Below are positions 1 to 10,835 of a DNA stretch of 64,000 bases, piece by piece (the first letter of the stretch is position 1; each line of letters starts with the position of its first letter). The notes under the pieces were generated by a model. That model was not told the origin of the DNA, did not search any database, and saw nothing but the letters and a program-made list of their open reading frames with translations. Source of the DNA: Methylicorpusculum oleiharenae (GTDB lineage Bacteria; Pseudomonadota; Gammaproteobacteria; Methylococcales; Methylomonadaceae). The DNA lies in contig NZ_WUTY02000001.1 of assembly GCF_009828925.2 (NCBI RefSeq), positions 1,642,492-1,706,491 on the forward strand, in the 5' to 3' direction. Made by a program: the position numbers and the translations under genes.

Positions 1-1042
1 CCATCCTGAAGTTTCGTTAAAGTCGTTGTGGCAAAAAATCAGGTATGAAAGCTATGCAAAACCGGATTATGTCTGGCAGTCATCATCGTCCGGCAGTGAC
101 TTTGAGCCCAAATACAGCTTGACCCCGCTTGTTTACGGCACATTGAAAGCTGCATTTTATGCTTTGTTATTTGCAGTGCCTCTAGCTTTGGCCGGTGCCG
201 TTTATACCGCTTACTTTATGGCTCCTGCCATGCGGAAAATAGTAAAGCCCGGCATTGAAATTATGGAAGCGCTACCCACCGTTATTTTGGGCTTTCTGGC
301 CGGGCTGTGGCTGGCGCCTTTTATCGAAGCGCACTTATTCGGCATTATCTTGACATTTTGGGTGACGCCAATCAGCGTTTTGCTGGCGGCTTACAGTTGG
401 CAATATATGCCCTCTTCATGGCGTCACACACTACCTGACGGCTGGGAAGCGGCATTTTTAATGCCGTTGATCATGCTTGTGGTTTGGTTTTGTTTAAGTT
501 TTGGCGGGCCGATGGAGGCTGTGTTTTTTGATGCGGGTATAAAAGACTGGTTATCTCAACAATGGGGTATCGAATATGATCAACGCAATGCCATGGTAGT
601 GGGCATTGCTATGGGTTTTGCCGTGATTCCGGGCATTTTCTCGATTGCGGAAGATGCCATTTTTAATGTTCCCCGGCACCTGACTATCGGGTCACTGGCT
701 TTAGGGGCAACACGATGGCAAACGATGATGAGAGTCGTGCTGTTAACGGCCAGTCCCGGTATTTTTTCAGCTGTTATCGTCGGTTTTGGCCGTGCGGTGG
801 GAGAGACAATGATCGTGTTGATGGCTACTGGAAATACACCGATGATGGATTTTAATATTTTTCAGGGTATGCGAACATTGTCGGCAACCATTGCTATTGA
901 AATGCCCGAATCCGAGGCTGGCGCCACCCATTCCCGGTTGTTGTTTCTGGCGGCATTGCTGCTCTTCTTGTTTACATTTGCAGTCAATACACTGTCAGAA
1001 TGGATTCGTCAGCGATTACGCAAAAACTATAGCGCCTTGTGA
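1..1042 (+). CDS. pstC: Phosphate ABC transporter permease PstC (5' truncated)
   Basis: Inner-membrane permease of the high-affinity phosphate importer, pairing with PstA. The reading frame is open to the left edge of the window (first full codon at 2), so only about 346 C-terminal residues are present. The TTG at 26 is internal, not a start. Visible are several hydrophobic segments and the EAA-type loop that contacts the ATPase (SLALGATRWQTMM). The last codons overlap the pstA start (TGATG), so translation is probably coupled. Long PstC forms of gammaproteobacteria carry a large N-terminal insert, which would lie upstream. The pstS gene is not in view. Confidence 0.93.
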   Translation, partial: HPEVSLKSLWQKIRYESYAKPDYVWQSSSSGSDFEPKYSLTPLVYGTLKAAFYALLFAVPLALAGAVYTAYFMAPAMRKIVKPGIEIMEALPTVILGFLAGLWLAPFIEAHLFGIILTFWVTPISVLLAAYSWQYMPSSWRHTLPDGWEAAFLMPLIMLVVWFCLSFGGPMEAVFFDAGIKDWLSQQWGIEYDQRNAMVVGIAMGFAVIPGIFSIAEDAIFNVPRHLTIGSLALGATRWQTMMRVVLLTASPGIFSAVIVGFGRAVGETMIVLMATGNTPMMDFNIFQGMRTLSATIAIEMPESEAGATHSRLLFLAALLLFLFTFAVNTLSEWIRQRLRKNYSAL

Positions 1043-2694
1043 TGAAGTCCTGGCTGCGCACCGATAACCCCTGGATTTGGCTTAATGCGGCGGCTGTCAG
1101 CATCAGTCTGTTATTGGTGCTCGGGCTTTTGCTGTTGATTGCCATCCAGGGATTGGGTCATTTTTGGCCGAAAACGGTTACAGAAATGAGTTACCGGGAT
1201 GAACAGGGCCAAGTTCGAATGATCATCGGCGAAATAGCCGGAACCAATCAACAAGGCGCGCTGATTGCCGGATCTGCAGATGCTGGAGATGAAACGGCCG
1301 GACGTGTTCCCTTTCAATATTTGATTAAATCCGGTAACCGGGATGTCAACGGGTTTGATTTTCACTGGGTGCCTGCCAACATGATAGAGCGCTGGCATTA
1401 TCCTGATCAAGCGACGGTGATAGAGCGCAAGGAATGGGGTAATTATTACGGATTTATAGAAAGTATAAACGAACAGGGCCGCGTCATCGCCACCAATCTG
1501 GATGCGTGGCCTGTGTTATGGGCTAAACTGGACGAAACTTCAAAACGCGTTAAAAAAATTCAACAGATTGAAAAAGATGCCATAAGTAAAATCAGCCTGC
1601 AGCTTGAGCCATTAAAACTCAAAAAAAAGCGTTTGTTGAGGGAGAACGCTTCCCGGACGGAGGAATTGAGCCTGCTTGATGCTGAAATAACTGGCCTCGA
1701 ACAGCAATACCAGCATTATCAGGATGAATTGGATCAATTGTACCCGTTGATTAAACAGTACAGCTTGGTCGCCAGGGATGCGAATGAGCAACGGCAAATA
1801 ATCCCTTTGGCCAATATTGTACGAATTTATCAGCCCAACAGGCTGAGCGGTAGCGATAAAATCCGGATTTACTGGTCGCGGTTTACGGAGTTTGTAACAG
1901 GGGAGCCCCGGGAGGCCAACAGTGAAGGTGGTATTTTTCCGGCACTGTTCGGCACCGTGATGATGGTCATCGTGATGTCACTCGTCGTTGCGCCTTTAGG
2001 TGTTGTTGCCGCGATTTACCTTCAAGAATATGCCAAACAAGGCTTTTTCACGCGATTGATTCGAATCTCTGTGCATAATCTTGCGGGTGTTCCTTCTGTG
2101 GTGTTTGGCGTCTTTGGTTTGGGGTTTTTTGTGACTGTGCTGGGTGGTGAAATGGACCGCTTGTTTTATCCTGAAGCCTACCCGGTCCCTGTGTTTGCAA
2201 CCCCAGGCTTACTTTGGGCGTCTCTGACGATGGCAATGTTGACGTTGCCGGTGGTGATCGTGTCTACTGAAGAGGGCTTGCTGCGTGTGCCCAGATCGAT
2301 ACGCGAGGGAAGTCTGGCGTTAGGTGCAACTCAGGCTGAGACATTGTGGCGGACAGTGTTGCCGTTAGTCAGTCCGGCGATGTTGACCGGATTGATTTTA
2401 GCCGTTGCCAGAGCGGCGGGTGAAGTGGCGCCCTTGATGCTTGTGGGGGTTGTCAAGTTGGCGCCTGCTTTGCCGGTGGACAGTTCGTTCCCTTTTGTGC
2501 ATTTGGAAAGAAAGTTTATGCATCTAGGCTTTCATATATACGATGTAGGGTTTCAAAGCGCGCATATTGAAGCTGCAAGACCGCTGGTTTATGCCACGGC
2601 TTTGTTATTGGTCATAGTCATTATCAGTCTTAATCTGACGGCGGTGTGTATCAGGAATTATCTACGGAAAAAATACCAGGCGATGGAGGAATAA
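1042..2694 (+). CDS. pstA: Phosphate ABC transporter permease PstA, long form
   Basis: Second permease of the phosphate importer, about 550 residues. Classic PstA is near 300 residues. The extra length sits between the first membrane helix (about residues 12-38) and the permease core (from about 290), and includes a predicted coiled coil at about 170-235 rich in Lys, Glu, Gln and Leu. The core has the EAA loop ([18 protein letters not shown]) near residue 425. ATG at 1042 overlaps the pstC stop; GTG at 1039 is an alternative. The long insert is known from the PstA of several gammaproteobacteria. Its function is not evident from the sequence. Confidence 0.93.
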   Translation: MKSWLRTDNPWIWLNAAAVSISLLLVLGLLLLIAIQGLGHFWPKTVTEMSYRDEQGQVRMIIGEIAGTNQQGALIAGSADAGDETAGRVPFQYLIKSGNRDVNGFDFHWVPANMIERWHYPDQATVIERKEWGNYYGFIESINEQGRVIATNLDAWPVLWAKLDETSKRVKKIQQIEKDAISKISLQLEPLKLKKKRLLRENASRTEELSLLDAEITGLEQQYQHYQDELDQLYPLIKQYSLVARDANEQRQIIPLANIVRIYQPNRLSGSDKIRIYWSRFTEFVTGEPREANSEGGIFPALFGTVMMVIVMSLVVAPLGVVAAIYLQEYAKQGFFTRLIRISVHNLAGVPSVVFGVFGLGFFVTVLGGEMDRLFYPEAYPVPVFATPGLLWASLTMAMLTLPVVIVSTEEGLLRVPRSIREGSLALGATQAETLWRTVLPLVSPAMLTGLILAVARAAGEVAPLMLVGVVKLAPALPVDSSFPFVHLERKFMHLGFHIYDVGFQSAHIEAARPLVYATALLLVIVIISLNLTAVCIRNYLRKKYQAMEE

Positions 2695-2699
2695 GCTCA

Positions 2700-3458
2700 A
2701 TGAATGACTGTCTTATCAAGGTGGATAATTTATCACTATTTTATGGCGCCAAAAGAGCGCTTCATAAGATCAATATGGCCATTCCCAGGCAAAGAGTAAC
2801 AGCATTCATTGGTCCAAGCGGATGCGGTAAATCCTCTTTGTTAAGATGCATAAATCGTCTCAATGATTTACTGGAAGATGTAAAAATTGACGGAAGCGTA
2901 TTTCTCGATACTCAGGATATTTATGCCAGGTCATCAAACGTTCCGGCGCTACGCAGGCGCGTGGGGATGGTATTTCAACGGCCCAATCCCTTTCCCAAAT
3001 CGACGTTTGAAAATGTGGCCTACGGGCTTAGAATTCAAGGTATTAATCAACGTAAGGCGCTGGATGAAAAAGTAGAATTGGCCCTGCGAAAAGCAGCTCT
3101 CTGGGATGAAGTCAAAAATCGCCTTTATGATAACGCATTGAATCTATCCAGCGGTCAGCAGCAAAGGCTGGTGATTGCCAGGGCGATTGCCATAGAGCCT
3201 GAAGTTTTGTTGCTGGATGAACCCGCCTCCGCGCTGGACCCTATTTCGACATTGAAAATAGAAGAATTAATCAGCGAGTTGCGAAATCAGTATACGATCA
3301 TCATCGTCACGCATAATATGCAGCAAGCCGCCAGGGTATCTGACGTAACGGCATTTATGAATAAGGGCGAACTGATTGAGTTTGGCACTACCAGTCAATT
3401 ATTTACCAACCCGTCGAAAAAACAGACGGAAGATTATTTAACCGGACGCTATCGCTAA
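2700..3458 (+). CDS. pstB: Phosphate ABC transporter ATPase PstB
   Basis: Cytoplasmic ATPase that drives PstCA, 252 residues, the usual PstB length. It shows Walker A (GPSGCGKSS), Q-loop ([11 protein letters not shown]), signature region LSSGQQQRL, Walker B ([11 protein letters not shown]) and the switch histidine (VTHN). The PNPFPKS stretch is characteristic of PstB. The frame is open further upstream to 2646 inside pstA, but ATG at 2700 is preferred because GGAGGA lies 9 bases before it. It starts 5 bases after the pstA stop and is followed closely by phoU, as in classic pst operons. Confidence 0.97.
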   Translation: MNDCLIKVDNLSLFYGAKRALHKINMAIPRQRVTAFIGPSGCGKSSLLRCINRLNDLLEDVKIDGSVFLDTQDIYARSSNVPALRRRVGMVFQRPNPFPKSTFENVAYGLRIQGINQRKALDEKVELALRKAALWDEVKNRLYDNALNLSSGQQQRLVIARAIAIEPEVLLLDEPASALDPISTLKIEELISELRNQYTIIIVTHNMQQAARVSDVTAFMNKGELIEFGTTSQLFTNPSKKQTEDYLTGRYR

Positions 3459-3471
3459 AAGGAGCAATACG

Positions 3472-4191
3472 ATGGATGTGAGCAAAATCGGGCATCATAT
3501 TTCCCGTAAATTTAATGAAGAACTAGAAGATATTCGCAATAAAGTGATGATCATGGGTGGTCTTGTCGAAAACCAGATCGATCAGGCTGCCACAGCGCTG
3601 ATGAACAGCGATTTGGAGCTGGCCGAAAAAGTCATACAACAAGACAGTCTGGTTAATCAGCTGGAAATGCAAATTGACAAGGAATGTACCCAAATCATGG
3701 CATTACGGCAACCTGCGGCTTTTGATTTACGCTTGCTGTTGTCGGTGATAAAAACCATAAATGATCTGGAACGTGCCGGTGATGAAGCGATAAAAATAGC
3801 GGAAATGGCTATTCACCTGAATGGCATGGATCATAAGCATAAGGGTGAAGATTACTACGAAATCCAGCATCTTGTGTCTATGGTGAAAGAGATGCTGCAC
3901 GGCGCGCTGGATGCGTTTGCCCGAATGAATGTAGACCAGGTGGTTGCGATTACCGGCCAGGATCAGAAAGTGGACCGGGAATACAGCAGCATCATTCGGC
4001 AACTGATCTCCAGAATGATGGAAGATCCGCGCAATGTCAGCCGGGCACTCGATGTCTTATGGATGGCCAGAGCCTTGGAGCGTATCGGCGATCATGCCTG
4101 CAATATTTGCGAGCATGTGATTTACATGGTCAGGGGCGAAGATGTGCGGCACATCAGTCATGAAGAACTGGAGCGCAAGATACAAGGCTAA
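3472..4191 (+). CDS. phoU: Phosphate signalling protein PhoU
   Basis: PhoU of 239 residues, an all-helical protein made of two homologous three-helix bundles. It links the Pst transporter to the PhoR/PhoB two-component system and represses the Pho regulon when phosphate is plentiful (family knowledge). The repeated metal-contacting pattern of the family is visible as NDLERAGDEA near residue 95 and ALERIGDHACNI near residue 200. It begins 13 bases after pstB with AGGAG in the gap and is the last gene of the operon. It converges on bamD. Confidence 0.96.
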   Translation: MDVSKIGHHISRKFNEELEDIRNKVMIMGGLVENQIDQAATALMNSDLELAEKVIQQDSLVNQLEMQIDKECTQIMALRQPAAFDLRLLLSVIKTINDLERAGDEAIKIAEMAIHLNGMDHKHKGEDYYEIQHLVSMVKEMLHGALDAFARMNVDQVVAITGQDQKVDREYSSIIRQLISRMMEDPRNVSRALDVLWMARALERIGDHACNICEHVIYMVRGEDVRHISHEELERKIQG

Positions 4192-4204
4192 TGCAGTTTT
4201 TAAG

Positions 4205-4245
4205 GACGAATGCCTGAAAAGAACAATTGAACAGGCTCATTCGTC
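4205..4245. terminator. Possible bidirectional terminator between phoU and bamD
   Basis: GACGAATG (4205-4212) plus CCTG (4213-4216) pairs with CAGG (4232-4235) plus CATTCGTC (4238-4245), leaving a 15-base loop and a 2-base bulge. It lies between two convergent genes and includes the bamD stop codon. There is no clear run of T after either arm, so termination is inferred from position. Confidence 0.35.
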
Positions 4246-5076
4246 CAGACCGATAAAATCCCACACTTTTCCGGCCATTGTGCTGGTGTCTTTAATAGGC
4301 ACGGGCGGCCCATTCGGAAAGTTGAGGGTATAGACGCGATTAACGTTATTTGCCTGTTCTGTCAGACCCAGTTTGGTATAGCCCTCTTTCATGATCTCCA
4401 AAGCATAAGGAATCGCTGGTGTGCGCTGGTATTTTTCGATCACTTCTTTGGCTCGATTGATAGCAGCATTATAAGCTTTGCGTTTCAGGTAAAAGCGGCC
4501 TACGTGGACCTCATACATGGCCATGTTGTTTCGCAGGGCTATCATCCTTTGTTTCGCGTCGGATACATATTGGCTGTTGGGAAAGCGTGTCAGTAGTTCA
4601 TTGAAATTATCGTAAGAATCTCTGGCGCTACCCGGATCTCTTTGAGTCGAATCAGTGGGAACGAACCTGTCCAGAAAGCCAATTCCCCGGTTGTAATTAA
4701 CAAGACCTTTCAAATAGTATGCATAATCTACACTGGGATTACGCGGGTGAAGCTTGATAAACCGGTCTGCTGCAGCAATCGCAGCCTCAGGATCATCATT
4801 TTTGAAATAGGCATAAGCAATGTTCAGCTGTGCCTGAGCCGCAAAGTCGCCGAAAGGGTAACGCGATTCCAGGGTTTCATAAAGTTTGATGGCTTTTTGA
4901 TAACCGCCTGATTCCATGGCTTCTTTTGCCGAGGTATGCAGTTGTTCTTCATTCCAGTCAGCGTATTCATCTGTTTCGCTATCGCTGCCGAAATTAAAGT
5001 TTTTTAAGGTCTCACACCCAGACTGTATAAGCCCGAGGCTGATGATGAGAAACAATTTTGCTAAAAATAATCGCAT
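4237..5076 (-). CDS. bamD: Outer membrane assembly lipoprotein BamD
   Basis: Essential lipoprotein of the BAM complex, which inserts beta-barrel proteins into the outer membrane. The chosen start gives 279 residues and a lipoprotein signal peptide ending LIQSGC, with Cys21 as the acylation site. The frame is open upstream to 5157, but that extension would bury the signal peptide, so ATG at 5076 is preferred. TPR-like helical repeats span about residues 45-240, with typical patterns such as AQLNIAYAYFKNDDPEAAI and DYAYYLKGLVNYNR. It is transcribed away from rluD. Confidence 0.95.
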   Translation of the reverse strand: MRLFLAKLFLIISLGLIQSGCETLKNFNFGSDSETDEYADWNEEQLHTSAKEAMESGGYQKAIKLYETLESRYPFGDFAAQAQLNIAYAYFKNDDPEAAIAAADRFIKLHPRNPSVDYAYYLKGLVNYNRGIGFLDRFVPTDSTQRDPGSARDSYDNFNELLTRFPNSQYVSDAKQRMIALRNNMAMYEVHVGRFYLKRKAYNAAINRAKEVIEKYQRTPAIPYALEIMKEGYTKLGLTEQANNVNRVYTLNFPNGPPVPIKDTSTMAGKVWDFIGLDE

Positions 5077-5218
5077 AGTGTTAACGACACGTTGTAATAT
5101 GATCGGTTTTTTGCGCAAACGCAGTGAGTTGCTCTGCCGGATTGATAGCCGCAGCATTTAACTGCGCTTTTATGCGGCGAGTATAACTTATACGGTGGGT
5201 TAACCAGAAGATTTTGTT

Positions 5219-6163
5219 ATGACTAGATTATCGTCAAATGTGCCCGATGAAATGGCGGGCATGAGGTTGGATCAGGTGTTGGCTGAGCTTTTTCCAGAGT
5301 ATTCCCGAAGCAAGCTGCAGACCTGGGTAAAAGCAGGAAAAGTCACCGTCAATGGCCGGGTTTTAAAGCCTAAAGACCGGTTGGAAGGGGGTGAGGATGT
5401 TGAAGTGGATGCGGAGGCCGAGCGCGTTATCGAGTGCGTGGCCGAATCTATTCCGCTGGATATCGTTTATGAGGACGAGGCGCTGTTGATTATCAACAAG
5501 CCGGCCGGATTAGTCGTTCATCCTGCGGTGGGTAACTGGACCGGCACTTTGCAAAACGCTTTGCTAAGTCACTGTCCTGAACTGGATACTCTGCCCAGAG
5601 CCGGGCTGGTGCATCGCATCGATAAAGAAACCAGCGGTTTATTGATGGTGGCAAAAACCTTACCGGCTCATACTAGCCTGGTGAGGCAGTTGCAGGAAAG
5701 AGAGATAAACCGTGAATATCTTGCCGTTACCAAAGGACGAATGATAGCAGGAGGCACCGTCGACGAGCCGATTGGTCGTCATCCCCATGACAGAATACGG
5801 TATGTGGTCAGAATGAATGGCAAGGAGGCGATAACGCATTATCGTGTGGTTGAGCGTTTTTCTCGCAATACCCTGATCAGGGTTAAGCTGGAGACGGGTC
5901 GCACACATCAGATAAGGGTGCATATGGCTCATATTCATTTTCCATTAGTAGGCGATCAGGTTTACGGTGGCCGTTTCCAGATGCCGGCGCAATGCGGCGA
6001 GCGACTGGAGCGAATCCTTCGCAGCTTCAAGCGGCAGGCCCTACATGCCGAAAAACTGGGTTTGGTGCATCCGTTAACCGGTGAATATTGCGAATGGGTT
6101 CAGGAAATGCCTGAGGACATGAAAGAATTATTGGCGGCCTTTCGTGAAAATGATCAACAGTAA
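5219..6163 (+). CDS. rluD: 23S rRNA pseudouridine synthase RluD
   Basis: RluA-family pseudouridine synthase, 314 residues. In E. coli RluD modifies helix 69 of 23S rRNA (positions 1911, 1915, 1917). An S4 RNA-binding domain occupies about residues 15-75. The catalytic aspartate is Asp135 in HRIDKETSG, and the RTHQIRVHMAH motif follows near residue 225. The divergent bamD / convergent pgeF arrangement is the common gammaproteobacterial one. Its 3' end overlaps the next gene by 14 bases. Confidence 0.94.
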   Translation: MTRLSSNVPDEMAGMRLDQVLAELFPEYSRSKLQTWVKAGKVTVNGRVLKPKDRLEGGEDVEVDAEAERVIECVAESIPLDIVYEDEALLIINKPAGLVVHPAVGNWTGTLQNALLSHCPELDTLPRAGLVHRIDKETSGLLMVAKTLPAHTSLVRQLQEREINREYLAVTKGRMIAGGTVDEPIGRHPHDRIRYVVRMNGKEAITHYRVVERFSRNTLIRVKLETGRTHQIRVHMAHIHFPLVGDQVYGGRFQMPAQCGERLERILRSFKRQALHAEKLGLVHPLTGEYCEWVQEMPEDMKELLAAFRENDQQ

Positions 6164-6884
6164 AAACTGGCTTACCCCCGAATGGCCTGTGCCCGGTAAC
6201 GTATTTGCTGTGACCACATTGAGAACCGGTGGCTTCAGTGAAGGTGGTTATCAAAGTCTCAATCCAGCTCTGCATGTTGGGGATAATCCCGAAGTTGTCA
6301 TGCGCAATAGAGCCAGGATTTCCGAACTGCTGGATCTGCCGGCTGAGCCAGTCTGGCTGCAGCAGGTGCATGGTAATACGGTCATCGATGCCGCACAAGC
6401 CGATGGCTTGAGTGCTGCCGATGCCAGTTTTACTAACCAGGCGGGCGTTGTCTGTGCCGTATTAACGGCAGATTGCCTGCCGGTTTTATTATGTTCCAGA
6501 GACGGGTTGAGCGTCGCGGCAGTGCACGCCGGTTGGCGGGGATTACTGGACGGAGTCATTACCAATACAGTTAACGTCCTGCACGGTAAAGATCTGTTGG
6601 TTTGGCTGGGTCCCGCGATAGGTTCTGCTGCATTTGAGGTTGGCGCAGAAGTCAGGAGCGCGTTTCTGGCGAAATCAATTCGCTTTGGCGCGGCTTTCAC
6701 TGAAAGTCATGACGGAAAATGGCTGGCCGATATTTACGCGCTGGCGCGTATCGATCTGGCTTCCGTAGGAATCAATCAAGTCTATGGGGGCGGCTTTTGT
6801 ACCGTGACGGATGCGGACCGTTTTTATTCCTTTAGAAGGGATAAGCAAACGGGGCGGATGGCCTCACTGATATGGCGGGCTTAA
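6150..6884 (+). CDS. pgeF: Multicopper-polyphenol-oxidase-domain protein PgeF (YfiH family)
   Basis: YfiH/PgeF family, 244 residues. Members have been described as peptidoglycan editing factors that remove wrongly incorporated L-Ser at the UDP-MurNAc stage, and also as purine-nucleoside-acting enzymes or laccase-like proteins. Metal-binding signature segments are visible: QQVHG near residue 72, TADCLPVLL near 107 and VHAGWRG near 125. ATG at 6150 was chosen; an in-frame GTG lies at 6144. The 14-base overlap with rluD suggests translational coupling. Confidence 0.9.
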   Translation: MINSKNWLTPEWPVPGNVFAVTTLRTGGFSEGGYQSLNPALHVGDNPEVVMRNRARISELLDLPAEPVWLQQVHGNTVIDAAQADGLSAADASFTNQAGVVCAVLTADCLPVLLCSRDGLSVAAVHAGWRGLLDGVITNTVNVLHGKDLLVWLGPAIGSAAFEVGAEVRSAFLAKSIRFGAAFTESHDGKWLADIYALARIDLASVGINQVYGGGFCTVTDADRFYSFRRDKQTGRMASLIWRA

Positions 6885-6891
6885 GGCGGCT

Positions 6892-7722
6892 ATGAGTTTA
6901 TTGTTATTAATTGTCATTTTTACAGCCATAGGCGGTGTCTTGAGCGTGCTTGCCGCGTCTGTATTCTTATTGTTATCGGAGAGCCAAAGAGCGCACGTGT
7001 TGCCTCACGGTATCAGTTTTGCGATAGGGGCATTGCTGGCGGCAGCTTTTTGGGGGCTGATTCCACACGCGTTTGAAGAGGTTGAAAAGGCTCAGTTTCA
7101 AGGGCTTTCCGCGACCATACTGGGCGGTATTCTGGTATTTTTTGTACTTGAAAAATTACTGATCTGGCGGCATTGTCATCACAGCGGTTACGAAGCCGGG
7201 GGTGATCATCACCACGATCATCAGCCTGCTGCGATCTTGATATTGTTAGGTGACGGTATCCATAATTTTGTTGATGGAATACTGATTGCTGCGGCATTTT
7301 TAACCGATGTCAAGCTGGGTATTGTTACCAGTCTTGCTGTTGCGGCGCATGAAATTCCTCAGGAAGTGGGGGATTTTGCGATCTTGTTACAAAGTGGCTA
7401 CAGCAGGCGCAAAGCTCTCATTTACAACATGCTGGCCAGTCTCTCGACGGTTATCGGCGGCATTTTAGCCTTTTTCTGCCTGGAAGATTTACACGGGAGT
7501 CTGCCTTATTTTCTGGCGATGGCGGCATCCAGTTTTATCTATGTCGCGGTGGCTGATTTGATTCCCTCGTTACATGAAAAAACCGATACCAAAACGTCAT
7601 TACAGCAAATCGCGTTGATTGCAACCGGTGTATTTTTGATCTGTTTTTTACATGATGTGGCTCATGATGTTGAATTGCAGTCAACTCAAGAAAAACTTGA
7701 AATGCCCGGCTCAAAAGAGTAG
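6892..7722 (+). CDS. ZIP family divalent metal transporter
   Basis: Polytopic inner-membrane protein of 276 residues resembling ZIP (ZupT-like) zinc/iron transporters. Hydrophobic helices cover most of the chain. A His-rich cytoplasmic loop (HCHHSGYEAGGDHHHDH, about residues 95-113) separates the N-terminal helices from the rest. The two metal-site helices carry HNFVDG and HEIPQEVGD, matching the family pattern. It starts 7 bases after pgeF, so it is probably the third gene of that operon. The metal cannot be told from the sequence. Confidence 0.9.
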   Translation: MSLLLLIVIFTAIGGVLSVLAASVFLLLSESQRAHVLPHGISFAIGALLAAAFWGLIPHAFEEVEKAQFQGLSATILGGILVFFVLEKLLIWRHCHHSGYEAGGDHHHDHQPAAILILLGDGIHNFVDGILIAAAFLTDVKLGIVTSLAVAAHEIPQEVGDFAILLQSGYSRRKALIYNMLASLSTVIGGILAFFCLEDLHGSLPYFLAMAASSFIYVAVADLIPSLHEKTDTKTSLQQIALIATGVFLICFLHDVAHDVELQSTQEKLEMPGSKE

Positions 7723-7767
7723 CGGTAAATGGTTTTGGCGTTCTGACGTTTGTTGGAAGGGTAATGC

Positions 7768-7799
7768 CGTACAGGTGCGAATGAATTCACACCTGTACG
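7768..7799. terminator. 32-bp inverted repeat between convergent genes
   Basis: CGTACAGGTG (7768-7777) pairs with CACCTGTACG (7790-7799). The inner GAAT/ATTC continues the symmetry past one mismatch (7778 against 7789), leaving only GA at the centre. It lies in the 122-base gap between the ends of the ZIP transporter gene and pgm. It could be a bidirectional terminator or an isolated REP-like palindrome. I saw no second copy in the window. Confidence 0.5.
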
Positions 7800-7844
7800 A
7801 TTAAAGCCTTGCGGATTGAGGTCTGTGACCTGTGCTAATGAGCC

Positions 7845-9518
<1,674 letters not shown>

Positions 9519-9551
9519 TTACAGTCATTTAGCGGTCAATTTTAATTAATT

Positions 9552-10094
9552 ATGTTCAGAAAGTTTTTAGTACTATGTCTGTGCACTATTTCAGTAATGA
9601 GCAAGGCAGATAATGATATATGGTTACTGGTTGATACTCACGCGTTTACGCTTGAGGTTAAACAAGGTGAAAAAACGGTTGAACTGCTGGAAAATATCGC
9701 TATAGGCAGAAATGGCGCGGGTCTCAAGATGCACAGAGGTGATAATATTACGCCTATCGGGACTTACAAAATTGGCTGGATTAATCAAAGCAGCGCTTAT
9801 TACCGGTTTTTCGGCTTGACTTATCCTTCGGTCGATGACGCCAGTATCGCTTTGAAACAGGGGGTGATTGATCCTTTTACGTTTGACTCAATTGCTTTTG
9901 CACACAATAATAATCGCGTGCCGCCTCAAAATACTTTGTTGGGCGGACAAATAGGAATCCATGGGCTAGGGCGTGGCAATGAAAAAATTCACAAAACAAT
10001 GAATTGGACTCATGGCTGTATAGCTCTAACCAATCCTCAAATTGACAGGTTGAGTAAGTGGATAAAGAAGGAAGTGGTCGTTGAAGTTAGATAA
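9552..10094 (+). CDS. L,D-transpeptidase (YkuD domain), exported
   Basis: Periplasmic YkuD-fold enzyme of 180 residues. The family forms 3-3 peptidoglycan cross-links or attaches Lpp-type lipoproteins to the cell wall. A signal peptide is visible (about residues 1-19, ending SKA). The catalytic motif is IGIHGLG followed by NWTHGCIALTN near residue 150, with the expected His and nucleophilic Cys. The next gene encodes a small Lpp-like lipoprotein ending in Lys, the type of substrate such enzymes can attach. That pairing is an inference from adjacency. Confidence 0.9.
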   Translation: MFRKFLVLCLCTISVMSKADNDIWLLVDTHAFTLEVKQGEKTVELLENIAIGRNGAGLKMHRGDNITPIGTYKIGWINQSSAYYRFFGLTYPSVDDASIALKQGVIDPFTFDSIAFAHNNNRVPPQNTLLGGQIGIHGLGRGNEKIHKTMNWTHGCIALTNPQIDRLSKWIKKEVVVEVR

Positions 10095-10188
10095 AATAAA
10101 ACTGGCATTTCTGAAAAAAAAACGTCATCATATGACATTCAAAATTAGTTTTAGTTGCAACTCTTACAGTAAATAAAAGGAAAAAATC

Positions 10189-10467
10189 ATGAATAAATTA
10201 GCTAAATTATCAGTTGTTGCTCTTACAGCAAGTCTGGCTGTAGGTTGTGCTAGCACTTCTGACGTTGAAAACCTTCAATCTCAAATTGATGCGTTGAGCT
10301 CAAAAGTATCTAAAGCTTCTTCTGATGCTGCAAGCGCACAAAGTGCTGCTGCTGATGCATCTGCAAGAGCTGCTGCTGCTGAAGCTGCTGCAAACCGTGC
10401 TGCTAGCTATGCACAAGATGCAAACAGCAAATTGGATCGTTTGTTCAAAAAATCAATGATGAAATAA
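10189..10467 (+). CDS. Small Ala-rich coiled-coil lipoprotein, Lpp/OprI-like
   Basis: Lipoprotein of 92 residues with a lipobox (AVGCAS, Cys20) after a short signal peptide. The mature part is one Ala-rich heptad coiled coil (about residues 25-85) and the last residue is Lys, as in Braun's lipoprotein, where that Lys joins peptidoglycan. It resembles OprI/Lpp in design more than in exact sequence. A good ribosome site (AAGGAAA) precedes the ATG, and a strong terminator follows 24 bases after the stop, so it is probably an abundant monocistronic product. Confidence 0.88.
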   Translation: MNKLAKLSVVALTASLAVGCASTSDVENLQSQIDALSSKVSKASSDAASAQSAAADASARAAAAEAAANRAASYAQDANSKLDRLFKKSMMK

Positions 10468-10490
10468 TTTTTATTGATTCAATGAAATTT

Positions 10491-10526
10491 AAAAGCCCGC
10501 CTGGTTCGCCAGGCGGGCTTTTTTAT
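10491..10526 (+). terminator. Strong intrinsic terminator after the Lpp-like gene
   Basis: A perfect 14-bp stem (10491-10504 with 10509-10522) is closed by a TTCG tetraloop, with four A before and T-rich sequence after. AAAA before and TTTT after let it work in both directions, which suits the convergent gene at 10590-10835. Confidence 0.93.
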
Positions 10527-10589
10527 TGGGCAGAAAGTAGAAAGGTTAACGCTTGTGGACATGACACCAAAAGCGTTTGCCTGTAACAA

Positions 10590-10835
10590 TCAGGGATAGA
10601 TGACTTTGGGCTCAAAGTACGCAGCAGGATATTTAGGATCAAAATTTGAGTTTGTGGATGATTTTTTTGCCGAATTGCCGTTCGATTTTGCTGTTTTAGT
10701 ATCAGCGTCTTTATCCATATAAATAACTTTGGGCTGGAAATTAGTGGCTGGATATTTATCATCGCTCTCAGCGACAGCCATTTGAGTGATTAATAATCCC
10801 GATAAACTAAAAGTTAATAGTAGAGTTTTTCTCAT
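10590..10835 (-). CDS. Small secreted protein with two KYPAxxFxPKVIY repeats
   Basis: Not a family I can name. It has 81 residues with a clear signal peptide (about 1-22, ending AVA). The mature part is two copies of a 15-residue unit: DDKYPATNFQPKVIY near residues 25-39 and DPKYPAAYFEPKVIY near the C-terminus. A Lys/Ser/Asn-rich spacer separates them, and the protein ends one residue after the second unit. It converges on the Lpp-like gene across the terminator. The duplicated unit and signal peptide argue for a real gene. Confidence 0.7.
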   Translation of the reverse strand: MRKTLLLTFSLSGLLITQMAVAESDDKYPATNFQPKVIYMDKDADTKTAKSNGNSAKKSSTNSNFDPKYPAAYFEPKVIYP

